From: Hevea brasiliensis
Taxonomy: Eukaryota; Streptophyta; Magnoliopsida; Malpighiales; Euphorbiaceae
Direction of reading: 5' to 3'
NCBI RefSeq assembly: GCF_030052815.1
Contig: NC_079501.1
Coordinates: forward strand, 98,782,190 to 98,846,189
Length of the DNA stretch: 64,000 nucleotides
Part shown: positions 48,416-61,236 of the stretch, piece by piece
Numbering within the stretch: the first letter of the stretch is position 1
Layout: each line of letters begins with the position of its first letter
Notes under the pieces: generated by a model
Told to the model about the DNA's origin: nothing
What the model saw: only the letters and a program-made list of their open reading frames with translations
Database searches by the model: none
Program-made: the position numbers and the translations under genes

Positions 48416-49632
48416 ATTGCCAAGATCCCCACAAGTTGTTCATCTCTATAGGTAAAAATATTATATTTTCCCCATATATAATATTATAATATAAATCATA
48501 TATTAAAATATTATACTGAAATCTATATTTAATAAATAATATAATACAAACGAGATATAACATAGAATTATTTGATATTGGAACATATATAAATTGTATA
48601 TAGTAAAGTTAAATTCCTTTAAAATATTTTGAAACAATTAATTATATAATTAATGTCTCAAGATTTTTAATTTTTATAATTTTTGGTATTCAATTAATAT
48701 TTATTATAATAGGGTTGATACCATATATTAGAGTAAAATAGTTTATTTTAGTTAGAGACGGGGCAACGGATAGGCTGACGCCCCAAACATTTTTTTTTTT
48801 TTTGTATAAATGTGATAAAATTTAATTTTTATTAATTGGTATCTCAAATTTTTTGTTAATGTTTTTACATATTTATAAAAATTTTAAGTAAATGTAATAA
48901 ATTTTTATTTTTATTAATTGGTATCCTTAAATTTTTTAATGGCCTTAATAATTTGTAGTTTATATAATATGATTTAAATTGAAATATTAAAATTATCTTA
49001 TTGTCATTAAATAAATATGAAAATTTAATTAAAAAATAATTATTCAAATTTTTATATTTAAAAATTAAAATTTAATTAGTAGTTTTTATTAAAAATTTAA
49101 ATACAAGCATATAATCTAAATTTGATGGGTTTCTCTCTTTTGGCTTTTTCTTTTTTTTATTTAAATTAAAATTATTTCATATATATTTCTACAAGTAAGT
49201 AAAATTAGAAGTGTCCACCCTCATGTAAAATTTTGAATTAATCAATTTAAATCTGCATTTATTTTTATATGATATGTTTACTTTTATTATTTTATTAATT
49301 TTTAATTTATTATATCTCTTTAATTTTAATAATTATTATTTTTTAATGTTATACCATTACTTATTATGTCATAGTCTAGCCATTTGAAATTTATATTTAT
49401 TTTTTAGCTTTTGATATGTGAATTTTGTTTAATGATTTAGTATAATACTCTAACATTAATTGATTTTTATTTCCTTAAATAATATAGTATATTTATATTA
49501 TAAAGTTACATAAAAATTATAATTTTATAATTATATATATATATATTGGATATTTTATTATAATTTTTTTAACTGATAAATTTTTTTATTCTGATATTTT
49601 TTGTTATTTTTATTTACTATCTGTTCTATGGA

Positions 49633-49662
49633 ATTATTATTATTATTATTATTATTATTATT
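49633..49662 (+). repeat. (ATT)n microsatellite
   Basis: About ten ATT units in AT-rich intergenic DNA. Confidence 0.95.
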
Positions 49663-50812
49663 GACTTCCCTAACAAAAAATTTTTGACTCCATTCCTGAT
49701 TTTTATATTTTGATATTTAAAATGTTAACAATCTTAATAATTGCTATCCTTCTAAAAGGTATCTTAGACTGATTGTTGTTTAAAAAAATATTTTTCATAT
49801 TTTTTAGTGTTTAGAGCATTTAAAAAAAATTAGTTGATAATATTTTTTAAAAAAATTTAAGTCATTTTTAAGAAAAATTAATTTTTTTTAAAGAAAGTTA
49901 TTTTTTATTTTTTAAATGTTAATAATTTTACTAAAACTTAAAAAATATTTATATATACATGAAATAAACTCATATTATTAATTTAACGTTACAATCAAAT
50001 AATAAAAAATATTTTCACAAGAAATATTTTTCAAAAAATATTTTTTAAAAAAAATATTTTTTATATGCAAATTATTTTATGTGAAATAAAAAAGTCTTAA
50101 GCATGTATATATTATATTTTTTTCATACGACATTTTTTTAGTGATAGAAAAAAAATACAAGATCTTTATCCCTAAAAATAAATTTCTAATTCTGCTATTA
50201 CTTTGGTCTCTCTCTCTCTCTCATGAGAATTGATCATAATCTCTATTAAGAATTGCTCCACAGAGCTTAAGTGCAAAAATCTTAGAATAAACACCATTGT
50301 TTTATTATTGTCGCACATCAATCAAATATAAGATAAAAGTGTTAATATAAAAATTTAGATAATTTTTTTTTCTGGAATTAGCTTTTAAAGATTAATTAAA
50401 TTTAACCTATTTTTTCTACGTGATATCTTAATCAACCACAAAACGCAATCCAAAACAAAAATCTAGTCCGCCTTTTGGATATTTCTTTCATCATTAATCA
50501 TATTGAGAAGCCCATAAGAAGAAGCTCTAGTTATTGTGAAGGGAGCAGAAAATAAAAGACGATAGTCCAAAAGATCCGTAATTGAAATGCCAAGAATGAC
50601 GACAAGAGTTTGGGATTAGAATTCATATCGTTGGGCAAGGCTCCAATGGGTATGTCTAAAACAGAATGATAAGAAAAACAAAGACGTAGATTGAAAGCGA
50701 GAAGATGAAGGGGAATGGATTTTGTTTGTTATTATGAAGTGAGCAGACACTTTCTCTCTTACTCTTTCATGATTTTTCTAAGAAAGAAATTCATCTTTGA
50801 CATTGTTTTTGG

Positions 50813-50877
<65 letters not shown>
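50813..50877 (+). repeat. (TA)n microsatellite
   Basis: About 32 TA dinucleotides without interruption. Confidence 0.95.
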
Positions 50878-50884
<7 letters not shown>

Positions 50885-51689
50885 TAATAAAATGATTAAA
50901 ACATCCTTAAATATTAATTATTTATATATAAAATAAAAAAAATTATAACAATTTCATTTTAAATTGCATACATATATATGTCCTATATTTTCTACCATAT
51001 TTATCAGTCAACTTTAAAAGATAGTAAAATTTTGAAAAAAAATTAATTAAATAAAAAAAAAACTTTGCAGCTTATAAAAAAATAAGAATTTTGCCCTTTT
51101 ATTCTTGATAAATTGATCATTTTAAAATTAATTAAATCGTTTTATTTAAATTACCACAATCAACCATTGTTAAATAACTTACTAATATTAATAAAAATAT
51201 AATTATTCATAGGCAAACAATTTTTACAATAATCTCTTTTAAAAAACAATTTTTATAAAAAACTTTAAAGCAATGAAAATTTTAAATATTTAAATAAATA
51301 TATATAATTATCAGTTCAAGAAATTGACATATTCATATTAATTTTTCATATATGTTTTATAAAAATTCAACATAAAATTATACATAATAATTAAAAGAAA
51401 TTGAAATATTATAATTAATGTGTAGAATTTTTAAAATTATTTTTAGAAAATAGGAGAGAAATGACATGAAAGAAGAAAATTATTAATTTGAAAAACTTAA
51501 ATAATTGAGAAAATTATTATTTTTATTTTATTCTTTCTGTAAGATAATATGGAGTATTAATACAAAGAGATATTTTAAATTGGATTTGAAATATTTTTTA
51601 TTTATAAAAAAATTAATTATGAGTGTTTTATTTTTTATAAATTATTTATTTAATTGAATGTGGTCTATATATATATAAACCAGTTACAA

Positions 51690-52140
51690 CATAAACCCCA
51701 TGAAGAGATAATGGCTGGGCAGCTGGCTACAGGCGGAAGAAGTAGCGAAGCATGACAGCAATTTCGATTTAAGTCTCGGTAGAACCAGATCAAGTCTCGA
51801 ATTCACAGCCATAGTCAGCGATCTTGAGTCTTGACGATGGTGGGGGAAAGTGGAAACTAAAGAACCGACTTCAAATATGCAAACTGAACATCTCGACTTC
51901 ATAGGGGGCACATGTAGAAGTGAAAAGGGGTAGAGGTTGAAGATGGAATTAAAGGGCAGGAAACTGGAGATGGAATGAGAAGATCTTGGCATGCTATCTC
52001 GGCATCGGTGATAAGAAGAAGGGAAAGGGCAGGAACCAAGAAGCAGGACTTAGGTTCGTCTGCTGAAGGAATTATGGAAAGGAAGGGAGAAAATAGGAAT
52101 GAGAAGGAAAGTTTTTAGCTTATACATGGACGTAAAACGG
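51690..52140 (-). other. GC-richer island with a 102-codon open frame, nature unknown
   Basis: Base composition is clearly less AT-rich than on either side. On the minus strand an open frame spans 51992-51684, with an internal ATG in the frame of MAVNSRLDLVLPRLKSK. I do not recognise the product. No splice-linked continuation is evident, because AT-rich DNA follows on both sides. It could be a captured or decayed exon, a non-coding RNA gene or chance. Confidence 0.2.
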
Positions 52141-52282
52141 TTTAACATTAATTAAAAGGAGAAAATCGGTTCATTTTGGTTAGTTTGATTTTTTGTTGAA
52201 TTAACTGAATTGAACTAAAAAAAAATTAATTTTTAAACAAATTTAAATCAAATCATTTAAATTAAAAAATTAAATTGATTAA

Positions 52283-52315
52283 ATTAATTTAATTTAATTT
52301 AATTTAATTTAATTT
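52283..52315 (+). repeat. (TTAAT)n-type pentanucleotide repeat
   Basis: About six AATTT-type units close to a stretch rich in GGTT/AATT words (52140-52260), a common decayed plant repeat context. Confidence 0.85.
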
Positions 52316-53900
52316 TTCTATTTAACCGAAAACTATACATATATGAGAAACTTGGTGGCTTCAATTCATTAGTTATATTTAGATTTTTTAAATAAAGGAA
52401 AAAACTTTCATTTTTATTTCATTGATTAGAGTAATGTAAGAATGAAAGAAACCTCAGTTATTTATATAAATGACTTCAAGTTAAAACTTAATAATTAACT
52501 TAAGTTATATTAATAAATAACTTAAAGTTATTTTTTTTTATCAGAACTTAAAGTTACTTTAATTAATAACTTAAAAGCTACTTTCATAGATAGTTAAATA
52601 AATAAAGCTAAGTTAAATCATTTAATTTTTAAAATTTTGCAACGTCAAATATTGATAAAAGTGATTTTACTCGCAAAATCAGCTTTTTGAGATGAAATAA
52701 GCCCTGGCACCAAATGGGCTTTTGGGCAACCTACAAGTACTACCATCAATTAATTATCTTTTCTTATCAGTAATTTGAGTCTAAAATGTTGATAATCATG
52801 GGAGTGATGATGAAGTATAAACAGAATAAATCTTGTTGAGAAATGTCAAAATTAAAACCCCCTTAAAAGCTAAATCTATAAACATTAGCAAAAGCCTTAA
52901 AAAAAACAAAAGAAAAAGAAAAGAGAAGGCAATGGAAAGTAGTTGAGAGAGTGTTTGTTTATCTTATAAGCTAATTAAATTAATTCACATTCACTAAAAT
53001 TAAGTTGATTTATTTATTTATAATAATTTTTAGATTTATATAATGAGCTTATCTATATAATATATAAATGTACAAAAGAGAAAAAACATTAAAAATGGCT
53101 AAAATATCTCTATTAATTTAATATTATTATAATGAAAGGTTAAATTTAATTAATTACTATAATTTTTTTATTAATATTTTTCAATAATTCTAATTCCAAA
53201 TTATAATTGTAAAATTCAAAAAATCACAAGAGTTCAAATTCTATTTACAATAACACACATATTTATCTAAGCATAGAAAATATTAAACTCTAATTTACTA
53301 TGCGCTATTTTTTTATCTAATAAACGATTATTTAATAAATTAGTATTTTGTTAAAATTCCTTTTTAACAAAGTCTAATTAAATTTTTTTATACCATTAAT
53401 TATTATAAAAATTGATTAATTATTAATAACGATTATTATTATTATATTTATTTGTTATTTAATATTAATTAAATTACATATAAACAAAATTAAATTATAA
53501 ATACTAATAACGAGTATAAATAATGTGCACATCATGTAAAATAAAAAAATTAATAAATTAAAAAAAACTAGTTGATGACTTAAATTTTTATTTTAGTATT
53601 TATAAGTCTTGTGTTTATAAGATAATTTAACTAAATATTTTAATATATTATTCTTATGTAGTTTTTAAAATTTTATCATTAATCTCATTTAAAATCATTC
53701 TTAGTCATTTTACTAATAAAAATGCCTATAAAATATTTTGTACCAAACTCATTAAAATTTTAAATATTTATAAGTGTTTATAAGCTTATTTTCATAAACG
53801 GTCAAACACTCTTTAAAAAAAAGAAAGAAATTAGAGAGTTATCATTGGTTGAAGTTATCGACGATTAGAGATGACAATAGATAGATTATACAAAAATTTA
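52316..53900 (+). other. AT-rich intergenic DNA, nothing recognised
   Basis: Homopolymer-rich and AT-rich, with local duplications of words such as TTATTAAT and CTTAAAGTTA (52490-52570). No coding, RNA-gene or transposon signature that I can support. Confidence 0.55.
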
Positions 53901-53904
53901 AATT

Positions 53905-54740
53905 ATTTAAATTCAAACCCCATTTAACATTATTATTATTATTCGTATCCGTCTCAAATCTGATTAGAATTCATCGCTTACAACTCATACTTATCACAAA
54001 CTTAATCACTATGCCTCATCTTCTTAAACAAATTTAATTTTTATGTATTTAAGAATAGTTTATATAGAAAATATTTTTTTATTTATAATTTATATTTTAA
54101 AATATAATAATCTAATAAAATATTTAAAGTTTATTTTAAATATAATATTCTAAAATTATAAATATTTAAGCTATTTAAGTTTTAACTCTATTTAACATTA
54201 CTATTATTTACATTCGTCTCAAATTTAATTAGTATTTACTACTCATACTTATCACAAATTCAATTACGATGACTCATATTTCTTCAATAAATTTAATTTT
54301 TTATTTAATTAATAATTTATATAAAATATTTTTTATTAACAATTTATAATTAAAATATAATAATTTCATAAAATATTTAAATTTATTTTAAATATAATAC
54401 TTTAAATTTATAAAATGTTTAAAAATTTAAGTTATTTAAGTTTGAATCCTATTTAACATTACTATCACTCTCTGTCTCAAGTCTGATAAATTTTTTAACC
54501 TATTTAACATTACTATTATTCTTCGTTTCAAATTTAATTAGAATTCATTTTACCATCGATACTTATTACAAAATCAATTATTGACACGTCATTTCTTGAA
54601 TAAATTTAATTTTATGTATTTAATTAATAATTTATATAAAAATATTTTTTGTTAATAATTTATATTTTAAAATATAACAAATTTATAAAATATTCAAATT
54701 TTATTTTAAATACAACATTTTAGATTTATAAATAAAATCA
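53905..54740 (+). repeat. Degenerate tandem repeat, unit about 260 bp, three copies
   Basis: Units starting near 53905, 54168 and 54429 share the same order: TTATTTAA(A/G)TT, then CTATTTAACATTA, CGTCTCAAA, TAATTAG, CTCATACTTATCACAAA, then AATTTAATTTT and an AT-rich tail. The third unit carries an internal partial duplication (54478-54500). They are strongly diverged, so the array is old. Confidence 0.65.
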
Positions 54741-55438
54741 TAAAAATATATATTTTTTATTTTTAATTGGTAATTTTATTAAAAAATTTGACTAATTGGT
54801 TCTCATTGAACAAAATAGATATTAATTATTAAATTTGAACTACTTTAAACTTCATAATATATAATTTAAATTCATTCTATTAAAATCAAATTAGATTAAA
54901 AACTCAAAAATACTCGACTTATTAGCATTCCTGCATCCTGAGATTTAACAGGAAAAGAGACTTTGAGAACGAAATCAATAAAACTAAAAATCATTTCAAG
55001 TCATCCACAATCTATGAATATAATTAAAAATAAATTATATATTTAGCTATATTATAATATTATAAAATAATATTAATATCGTAATTCTTAAATATAAAAA
55101 AATGCATACAACCCCCCCAAAAAAAAAATGATCACTGTTAGTCATTTGTTGGCTTCTGAACTGAGCCAACAGAAAAGAAATATTAACCACCAAAACACAA
55201 AGGAAACATAATGTTAAAGCTCTTTAATTATTGTGGGGACGCAATATATCTATTATCTGCATTACAATTTTACGAGGCTACCAATGAATCTCTCAAAAAT
55301 CCAAAATAAAAAAAAAAATATTGAGAAATAAACTTCATTAAGCAAGAACAAAAAATATAAAGAACTAATTAATGCGAAAAATAAAATATGGGAAAGAAGA
55401 AATCAAGAAAAGGATGGCGTTTGGAGGCATTATGATCA
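54741..55438 (+). other. AT-rich intergenic DNA
   Basis: It contains an AT-rich stretch and short A-runs (55110-55130, 55306-55318). I see no gene. The last 100 bp may be 3' flank of the small minus-strand ORF that ends at 55439. Confidence 0.5.
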
Positions 55439-55612
55439 TCAGAAATAAACAATGAAAGAAGAGGAGTCTTCGGTGAAGATGGAAGACGAAGAACCCAAAC
55501 GAAAATTCCTTAGCCCATTAAACCTATAAACGCTTCTTCTCCGCTCTGTAAATCTCGCCAGAGCCAACATGTATTCTTCTAAAAGCTCCGCCATGACTGC
55601 CACAGCTATCAT
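55439..55612 (-). CDS. Candidate small protein, 57 aa
   Basis: From an ATG at 55612 the frame encodes a short basic and helical segment (ELLEEYMLALARFTERRR) followed by a Ser-rich tail ending SSFIVYF. A longer reading from 55849 would include a Lys run translated from a (TTC)n microsatellite, which looks like 5' UTR rather than coding, so I prefer the ATG at 55612 (an in-frame ATG at 55594 is also possible). The region is less AT-rich than its surroundings. No family recognised. It may be a small secreted-free plant peptide gene or simply an unspliced fragment. Confidence 0.35.
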   Translation of the reverse strand: MIAVAVMAELLEEYMLALARFTERRRSVYRFNGLRNFRLGSSSSIFTEDSSSFIVYF

Positions 55613-55614
55613 TT

Positions 55615-55639
55615 TCTTCTTCTTCTTCTTCTTCTTCTT
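55615..55639 (+). repeat. (TTC)n microsatellite
   Basis: Eight TTC units lie just upstream (minus strand) of the small ORF at 55439-55612. Confidence 0.9.
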
Positions 55640-55849
55640 ATTGTTTTTGATGTGGGTTGCTGATGCTGATGCTGTTGCTGTTGTCGTTGTAATGAGGATT
55701 TGGGCTTTGAAGAGAAAGAGAGAAGAAGCCAAATTTATAAACCAGTGAGAAGGAAGGATTGACCCGACAGCAACTTTTATTTCTGGGTGCGATATTCTTC
55801 CTTTTTTATTTTTTATCCAAAGATATTCTTCCTTAATTATCCTTAACAA

Positions 55850-57148
55850 ATTAATAACAAATTATTTTAATATATTTTATTTAAAAAAATTATACTGTTC
55901 ACCCGTGGCAGCTTCTACTCGTTAAATATGCAAATCATTATCTTCAAATTGTTCACGTTTTTGTGTGTGTGGCTTTGGCCCTTGTTTTGCCATCTTAGTG
56001 AATGTGTAATCACACTGCTAGATCGTAATTTATTGAGTTCTCTCAAAACATTTAATAATAAAAAAAACTCGTGAAATTTTGATATAATTATAATTATAAT
56101 TATAATATTGATAATAATTTTATTTTATTTAGTGGATTAACAATAAAAATTTTCATTTTAAATTTATTAAAAAAAAGGAAACTTGTGCAATCACGTTTTA
56201 ATCGTGGCATGAAATGATTGGATCAACTGAGCGTGGACTTGGAGTAGTTTCGCAGTCTGCATCTTGTGACTTGTGTGAAGGAGCGAGGATGGCGTCGGCT
56301 TCAATTAGGACCCAGTTTACCGACTGCCCATTTGGATAATAATAATAACAATATTTATATTTTTATCTCATTAAAAAAGCTATTATTTTATTTATAATAT
56401 ATTATTAAATACACTTAATATACATTTATCTCTTTTTAAGAAGGATACCTTTGAATTAATTTATATATTACTTTTTAGGAAGGATATCTTTGAATTAATT
56501 TATATACAAATTTACATTAAATTTTTTATTTGAATGATGCATTAATTAATTCAATTATAAATAATTTTAAAATATTTTAATAGAATTAAATTTTAATTGA
56601 TAAAATTGAAAAAATTTCTTCCTTGAATTAACCCTATTTTTACTCTTCCCTATTAAATTGATTTACTCTTATTTTATGTTGTAGAGATAGCATTTTTCTG
56701 ATTTTTAATTAACCTTCAAAAAGAATTTTTATAATAGCAAAATGTTGTATTTAAAATTAATTTAAAATATCATAATAATATATTCAAATTAACCTTTTCA
56801 ATATATAGGAGGAGACTGAATTGTGTAATTAAATTCAGAGAATGAAGAGATTCAAAGAATAGAAATCAGCGACAGGCCTCGACTTTTATCACCTAACGCG
56901 GCTAACCTGAGAGATAAGCAGCAATCATGGATTTAAATTCAAAGAATAGAGCCATCCATGTATGTATAGAGACATGACAGGTTCCTAATTCTACCCAACA
57001 AGTATAAGGAGAAGGAATGAAAAGAAAAAGAGAGAAAAAAGGGAAAGCTGCTGCTTCTCTGTATAATGGGAACAAGCACCAGATTACTTGGCCGAAATGA
57101 TTGAACAATGAGTTCATTTTATGTACAAATTTAATTTCTTTTATTTAA
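55850..57148 (+). other. Intergenic DNA, mostly AT-rich
   Basis: AT-rich, with a less AT-rich patch at 56190-56340 and another at 56840-57120. The latter is probably the 3' UTR side of the HMA gene ending at 57149. An ATG-started minus frame at 56902-57117 has no coding character. Confidence 0.5.
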
Positions 57149-57992
57149 TTACAAGGAAAGTGATCTAGTGAAGACCTTTCTCCAAGCCTTCCAGCTTAGA
57201 GAGCGAGCCTTCATTAGTCCTAAAGAAGAAGGCTTAGAGCCCTCCTTATTAGTGGGTTGTGCCTGTGATTCTTCCATTTGATCAACAATGCTGTCTTCTG
57301 GATTCCAAAAACGAGCTTCTTTTCTCTTGCTTTTCATGGTTGCTAACACATCATATTTGTTGCATATTCCCCACACCGTCACCTTCTGTTGATAGTAATC
57401 TACATTTACTGAATAAATTCCTGCATAGAATGCCAATTCATATGTAAATTGATTAAAAAAAAAAATAAAAAAAAGCAGTGAAAGGAGAATAAAATGATGG
57501 GTGGAGTGGATGGATTCTTGGTTACTATTTTCCTTATCCAATGGACCAACACTTATGACTGCATGTTTGATCGGCCCATGCTTCTCCTGTTGGTCCACAG
57601 GTCTCAATCTTGGGCCTATGTTTATTAGTTATTTCAAATTTAGTGGATAATAATTTTATTAATGAGAGAATCTGAATATGTACAAAAAAAAAAGGTAAAA
57701 AAATTCCAAATTTATGTGCAAAATATGAATCGTAAAATGAAAAATATATGATTAAAAAACAAGAATTGAAGAAAATCTATATGAACTGATAGCTAATGAA
57801 TGCATTCTAGAATGGAAAATTGGACATGGGAGCAAATTAGAAATTACAAATTTGTTTTATATATATACCTTTGAGATGGGATAGAGTCTTCTTCACTTTC
57901 CTCTCACACCCATAGGAATACAGAGGGACCATCATCTCCACATACTGTGCCTCCACATTCTTGGAAGCTGGAACAATTTGCATATTAGCCAT
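57149..57992 (-). CDS. HMA-domain protein with a degenerate metal site, 2 exons, 131 aa
   Basis: Exon 1 is 57992-57869 and exon 2 is 57420-57149. The donor is AAAG/GT, the acceptor is GCAG/GA, and phases fit (124+272 = 396 nt). The product carries one heavy-metal-associated domain, residues about 20-85. The usual CxxC loop reads YSYGC, with Ser in place of the first Cys and only Cys29 kept, so copper-chaperone-type metal binding is probably weak or lost. The second half (VNVDYYQQKVTVWG) is a good HMA beta strand. The tail is basic and Ser-rich and ends without a CaaX box. In-frame ATGs upstream exist, but a TATA box at 58089-58097 places transcription start near 58060, favouring the ATG at 57992. 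It belongs to the plant HMA/HIPP-like superfamily; the partner is unknown. Confidence 0.8.
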
Positions 57993-58088
57993 TTGATAGA
58001 TATATGAGGTAAGCTTTGCTAGGGCCAAGTTATCATCCAAGAGAATCAAAGTATATATTGGATGCTGTGCCGCTTTTCGCAACTTCAG

Positions 58089-58097
58089 ATATATATA
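58089..58097 (-). promoter_or_regulatory. TATA box of the HMA gene at 57149-57992
   Basis: TATATATAT on the minus strand lies about 100 bp upstream of the chosen start codon, a normal plant promoter spacing with a 60-70-nt leader. Confidence 0.5.
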
Positions 58098-58112
58098 GGA
58101 TGTTGAAGCCAC

Positions 58113-61100
58113 GCCCTTTATAGAACATTTACAACCATGCTAGGGTTGATCTTGGAATTCCTGGAAAAGAAGGATATGTCCAATGCAATGCCTCCTTTTT
58201 CACTTTATCTTTTTCCTTTTTCTATCCATGCATTAAATTGGCTTCAAGTCGTTGCTTGTACTTTTCCTTTCATGGCGGCTTCTGTTAATTTGTTTATATT
58301 ATATGTAAGAATTAATGCAAAAGATGCTTTGATTAGGAATTAGGGTTTATATGACTTGGATGAGTGTGAAGATGCGTCAGCTAAGCTGCGTATAATGGTA
58401 ATCAAAAGTGATTGTGTCTGCTTTTGATGTGGAGTGTGTCCTACAGTGTATTTGGCAACCATGTGGCATGTGGGTTGTTTGCCTTATCGATGAATCCGCT
58501 GCCTGCTGCCTTTGGGAAAGAAGTTTTGGAACCATGCTAGACCTAATTCAATTTAAGGCCATACATAATCCCATTTATATCTTTAATCTCTACGCGATTT
58601 CCCAATTAATTTCCCGTTGTTTCCACGGGACTCTTAATATTAATGATACAGTCTCTCGACGTTGGGAGCCAAGAAAGTGGGCCATTACGGTATGTGGCTG
58701 GCTTCTTTCTTGTATAAGACAAAAAGACATGAGGACAGGTGTGATGGCCTTGGCAACATCACCATACTGCGCCACGTTTGCATGGGTCCCAATTTTCTTT
58801 CATTGATGTTGATTCAATATACCGGATGACTCAGATCTTATATACTTTAGGACCCCACCATGTGAAACCCACACCCCTGATTTCTCCAGGGAATCTTAAC
58901 CTATCATTTTTATCCTCTTCTTTTTCTCATGTGACGTCCACGATTAGGTTTCGTTACTTTTGTTTTAAATGGCCACCTGCTTTTGATCTCAGCTTGTTAT
59001 GATAATAATTTTATTTTATTTGTTTATAATTAATTATTTTAATTAATTTTTTATAAATATATATAACGAATATGTTAAATCATTTCGCATATATTTAAAC
59101 AATATTTCCATTTCCAACGCCAGCATCTTGAAAAATAAAGAGATGGCTGCTTCTTTTGGACTACGTCAATTTTTTTTTTAAAGAATTATCTTCTTTTTAC
59201 CTAAATATAAAAAGCGACTTTTATCATAAAAGAAAATGTAAATTCAACAATTTTATATTAATTTATGTGTGATGCAATTCATATATATTTTGAAGTGTTG
59301 AAGCTATATATCTCTCCATTCTAAAATGTTAAGAGACAGTTTGAAAGATAATTTTTGAACCATCAATTTTAATTTAAGTTTCTTTTTTTTTTTTAAATGA
59401 TTTGAAGAGTTGTTTAAAAAAAAGAAGGTTTAAGATAATTTGAAAAGTGATTTAGTGACGATTTAGATAAAAAAATTTTAAAAAAAATTATTAATTCAAA
59501 ATTAAGTCATATTTATAAAAATATTTTAATTTTATTTGGAAATCTTTCAATTAAAACAAAATAAAAAAAATTAATTTATCTTTAAAAAAATTAATAAAAA
59601 AAATTTGTATTTGATTAAAAAATAGAGATAAAATTAACTTTTTTTAAATAAATTAAAAAAGTATATAAATTTTATTTTGCATACGTATCCTCTTGAAATT
59701 TAGAGTAATTAAAGTTTTCAGTTTTAATGCTTATTTTTTTAAAAAATTATATGATAATTTGATAATTAAAAAAAATATAAAAGAAAAAAAACAAAACAGG
59801 GGACATTGAAAATTTTATTAAGGATATAAAATAATAATAGAGTGATTGAGATAGTATTAAAAATTTTAGTGAGTGTATAAAATAATAAAATAGGAAAACT
59901 GAGAGATATTGAGAATTAAAAAGAATATAGAAAATGATTGTTTAGAGAATTTGAGAAAAATTGAGAGAATATTAAGAATTAAAAAGGGTGTAAAGTATAA
60001 TTGTATAAAGAATTTAAGATTTGTATAAATGAATTATAAGTGGATAAGGTATTTCTTGAGTTCTTTTGTATTTAAATCATTGATTTGGTCTAATTCAAAA
60101 CTGTCAATTTATGATTTCTAAAAAATATAAATCTGAACTAAACCGTAGAAGGGTGGTTTTATTTTGATTCGAAGTTGATTTCAATTTTAACTGATTTTAA
60201 TCCAATTTTAACCAAACTGATTCCAATTTAATTTCAATTCCAAATGAGGCTGTAACCACTCCTACTCTCAACAGCATTAGTTTCTACATGATAAATTGAT
60301 ATTTCTTAATAAAATTTTGAATTGTATGTGCGTAATAATAGAACAAATATTCCCATGTTGTAAAAAATAAATGGTTTTAAAGTGGTAAGTGGTGCATATA
60401 TATGATTAAAAAAATGAAATATGCATGCCCAATTAATATCTTGCTGACAAATTAAATTAATAAATAGGGTTTAATTTGGAACCCTTCTCTGAAATAATTA
60501 AAAAAAATTATGATATATTAAATTTTAAATATTTTAAATTTATATACTCAAATAAAATAAAATTTATTTTAAGTATAATTTCAAAATTAGCATTGCATTT
60601 TATTTAATTATACTAAAAATAAACTTAGAATTGATATATTCCTCAAACCGAAACATCAATTGTTCATTTTGATTATGCATTTGCAAGAGAGCCAAAGAGG
60701 GATACTCCTCAAATAGTATTATAAGCCATGGTAGTAAATTAGTGTCATTTCAATCTAATTATTAAAATTCAAACGTTAGTATCAATGAATTTAAGTTTAA
60801 TAATCATTTTTAACTCTATGAGGTAACATATTTAAATTTCAATTAGCATTCAATACAAACATCAAACATTAATTAATTGGATTGATCTCATAACAGCAAT
60901 CCCTGATGATACAAAAAGATCAAAAGAAATTAGAAAGCACATAAATTAATTCAACAGAAGGATAAATGTAATATTAATTAATTAATCATATTGAAAAGAT
61001 GGCAAATTTTGTATTGCATGCTTCACTTAATACATGATAAATTACATAGAACACAGAATGATGATATTAACTATTGATGGCTGATGGGTGCAATCTCTAA

Positions 61101-61236
61101 AACAATACCCATTTTCCCATAATTATTTGACACCTTCCACTGATCAAGCTCCTCCAAAAATCATCATCGCAAGTGGAAGTGCTTGGAGTATATTTATATA
61201 TAGAGAGAGAGAGAATTTGATCGATTGATTAATCAA
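58113..61236 (+). other. Region between the two HMA genes
   Basis: 58113-59000 is the upstream region of the 57149-57992 gene and is less AT-rich. Open frames there (for example 58408-58806 plus) have no recognisable protein character. 59000-61100 is AT-rich, with loosely repeated GAGAATTnAAAAnG words at 59820-60010. 61100-61236 is probably the 3' UTR of the HIPP9-like gene. No additional gene supported. Confidence 0.55.

Larger units (their letters stand above)
48416..51683 (+). other. AT-rich intergenic DNA without recognisable genes
   Basis: This stretch is very AT-rich. It holds an imperfect ~84-bp local duplication around TTTTATTAATTGGTATC (about 48827 and 48912), microsatellites at 49633-49662 and 50813-50877, a short (CT)n at 50208-50220 and a somewhat less AT-rich patch at 50200-50780. 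I see no ORF with coding character on either strand. Confidence 0.6.

Noticed and set aside
58408..58806. 132-codon plus-strand ORF between the HMA genes
   Set aside because: No domain, odd Cys/Trp-rich composition, and it lies in the upstream region of the minus-strand HMA gene.
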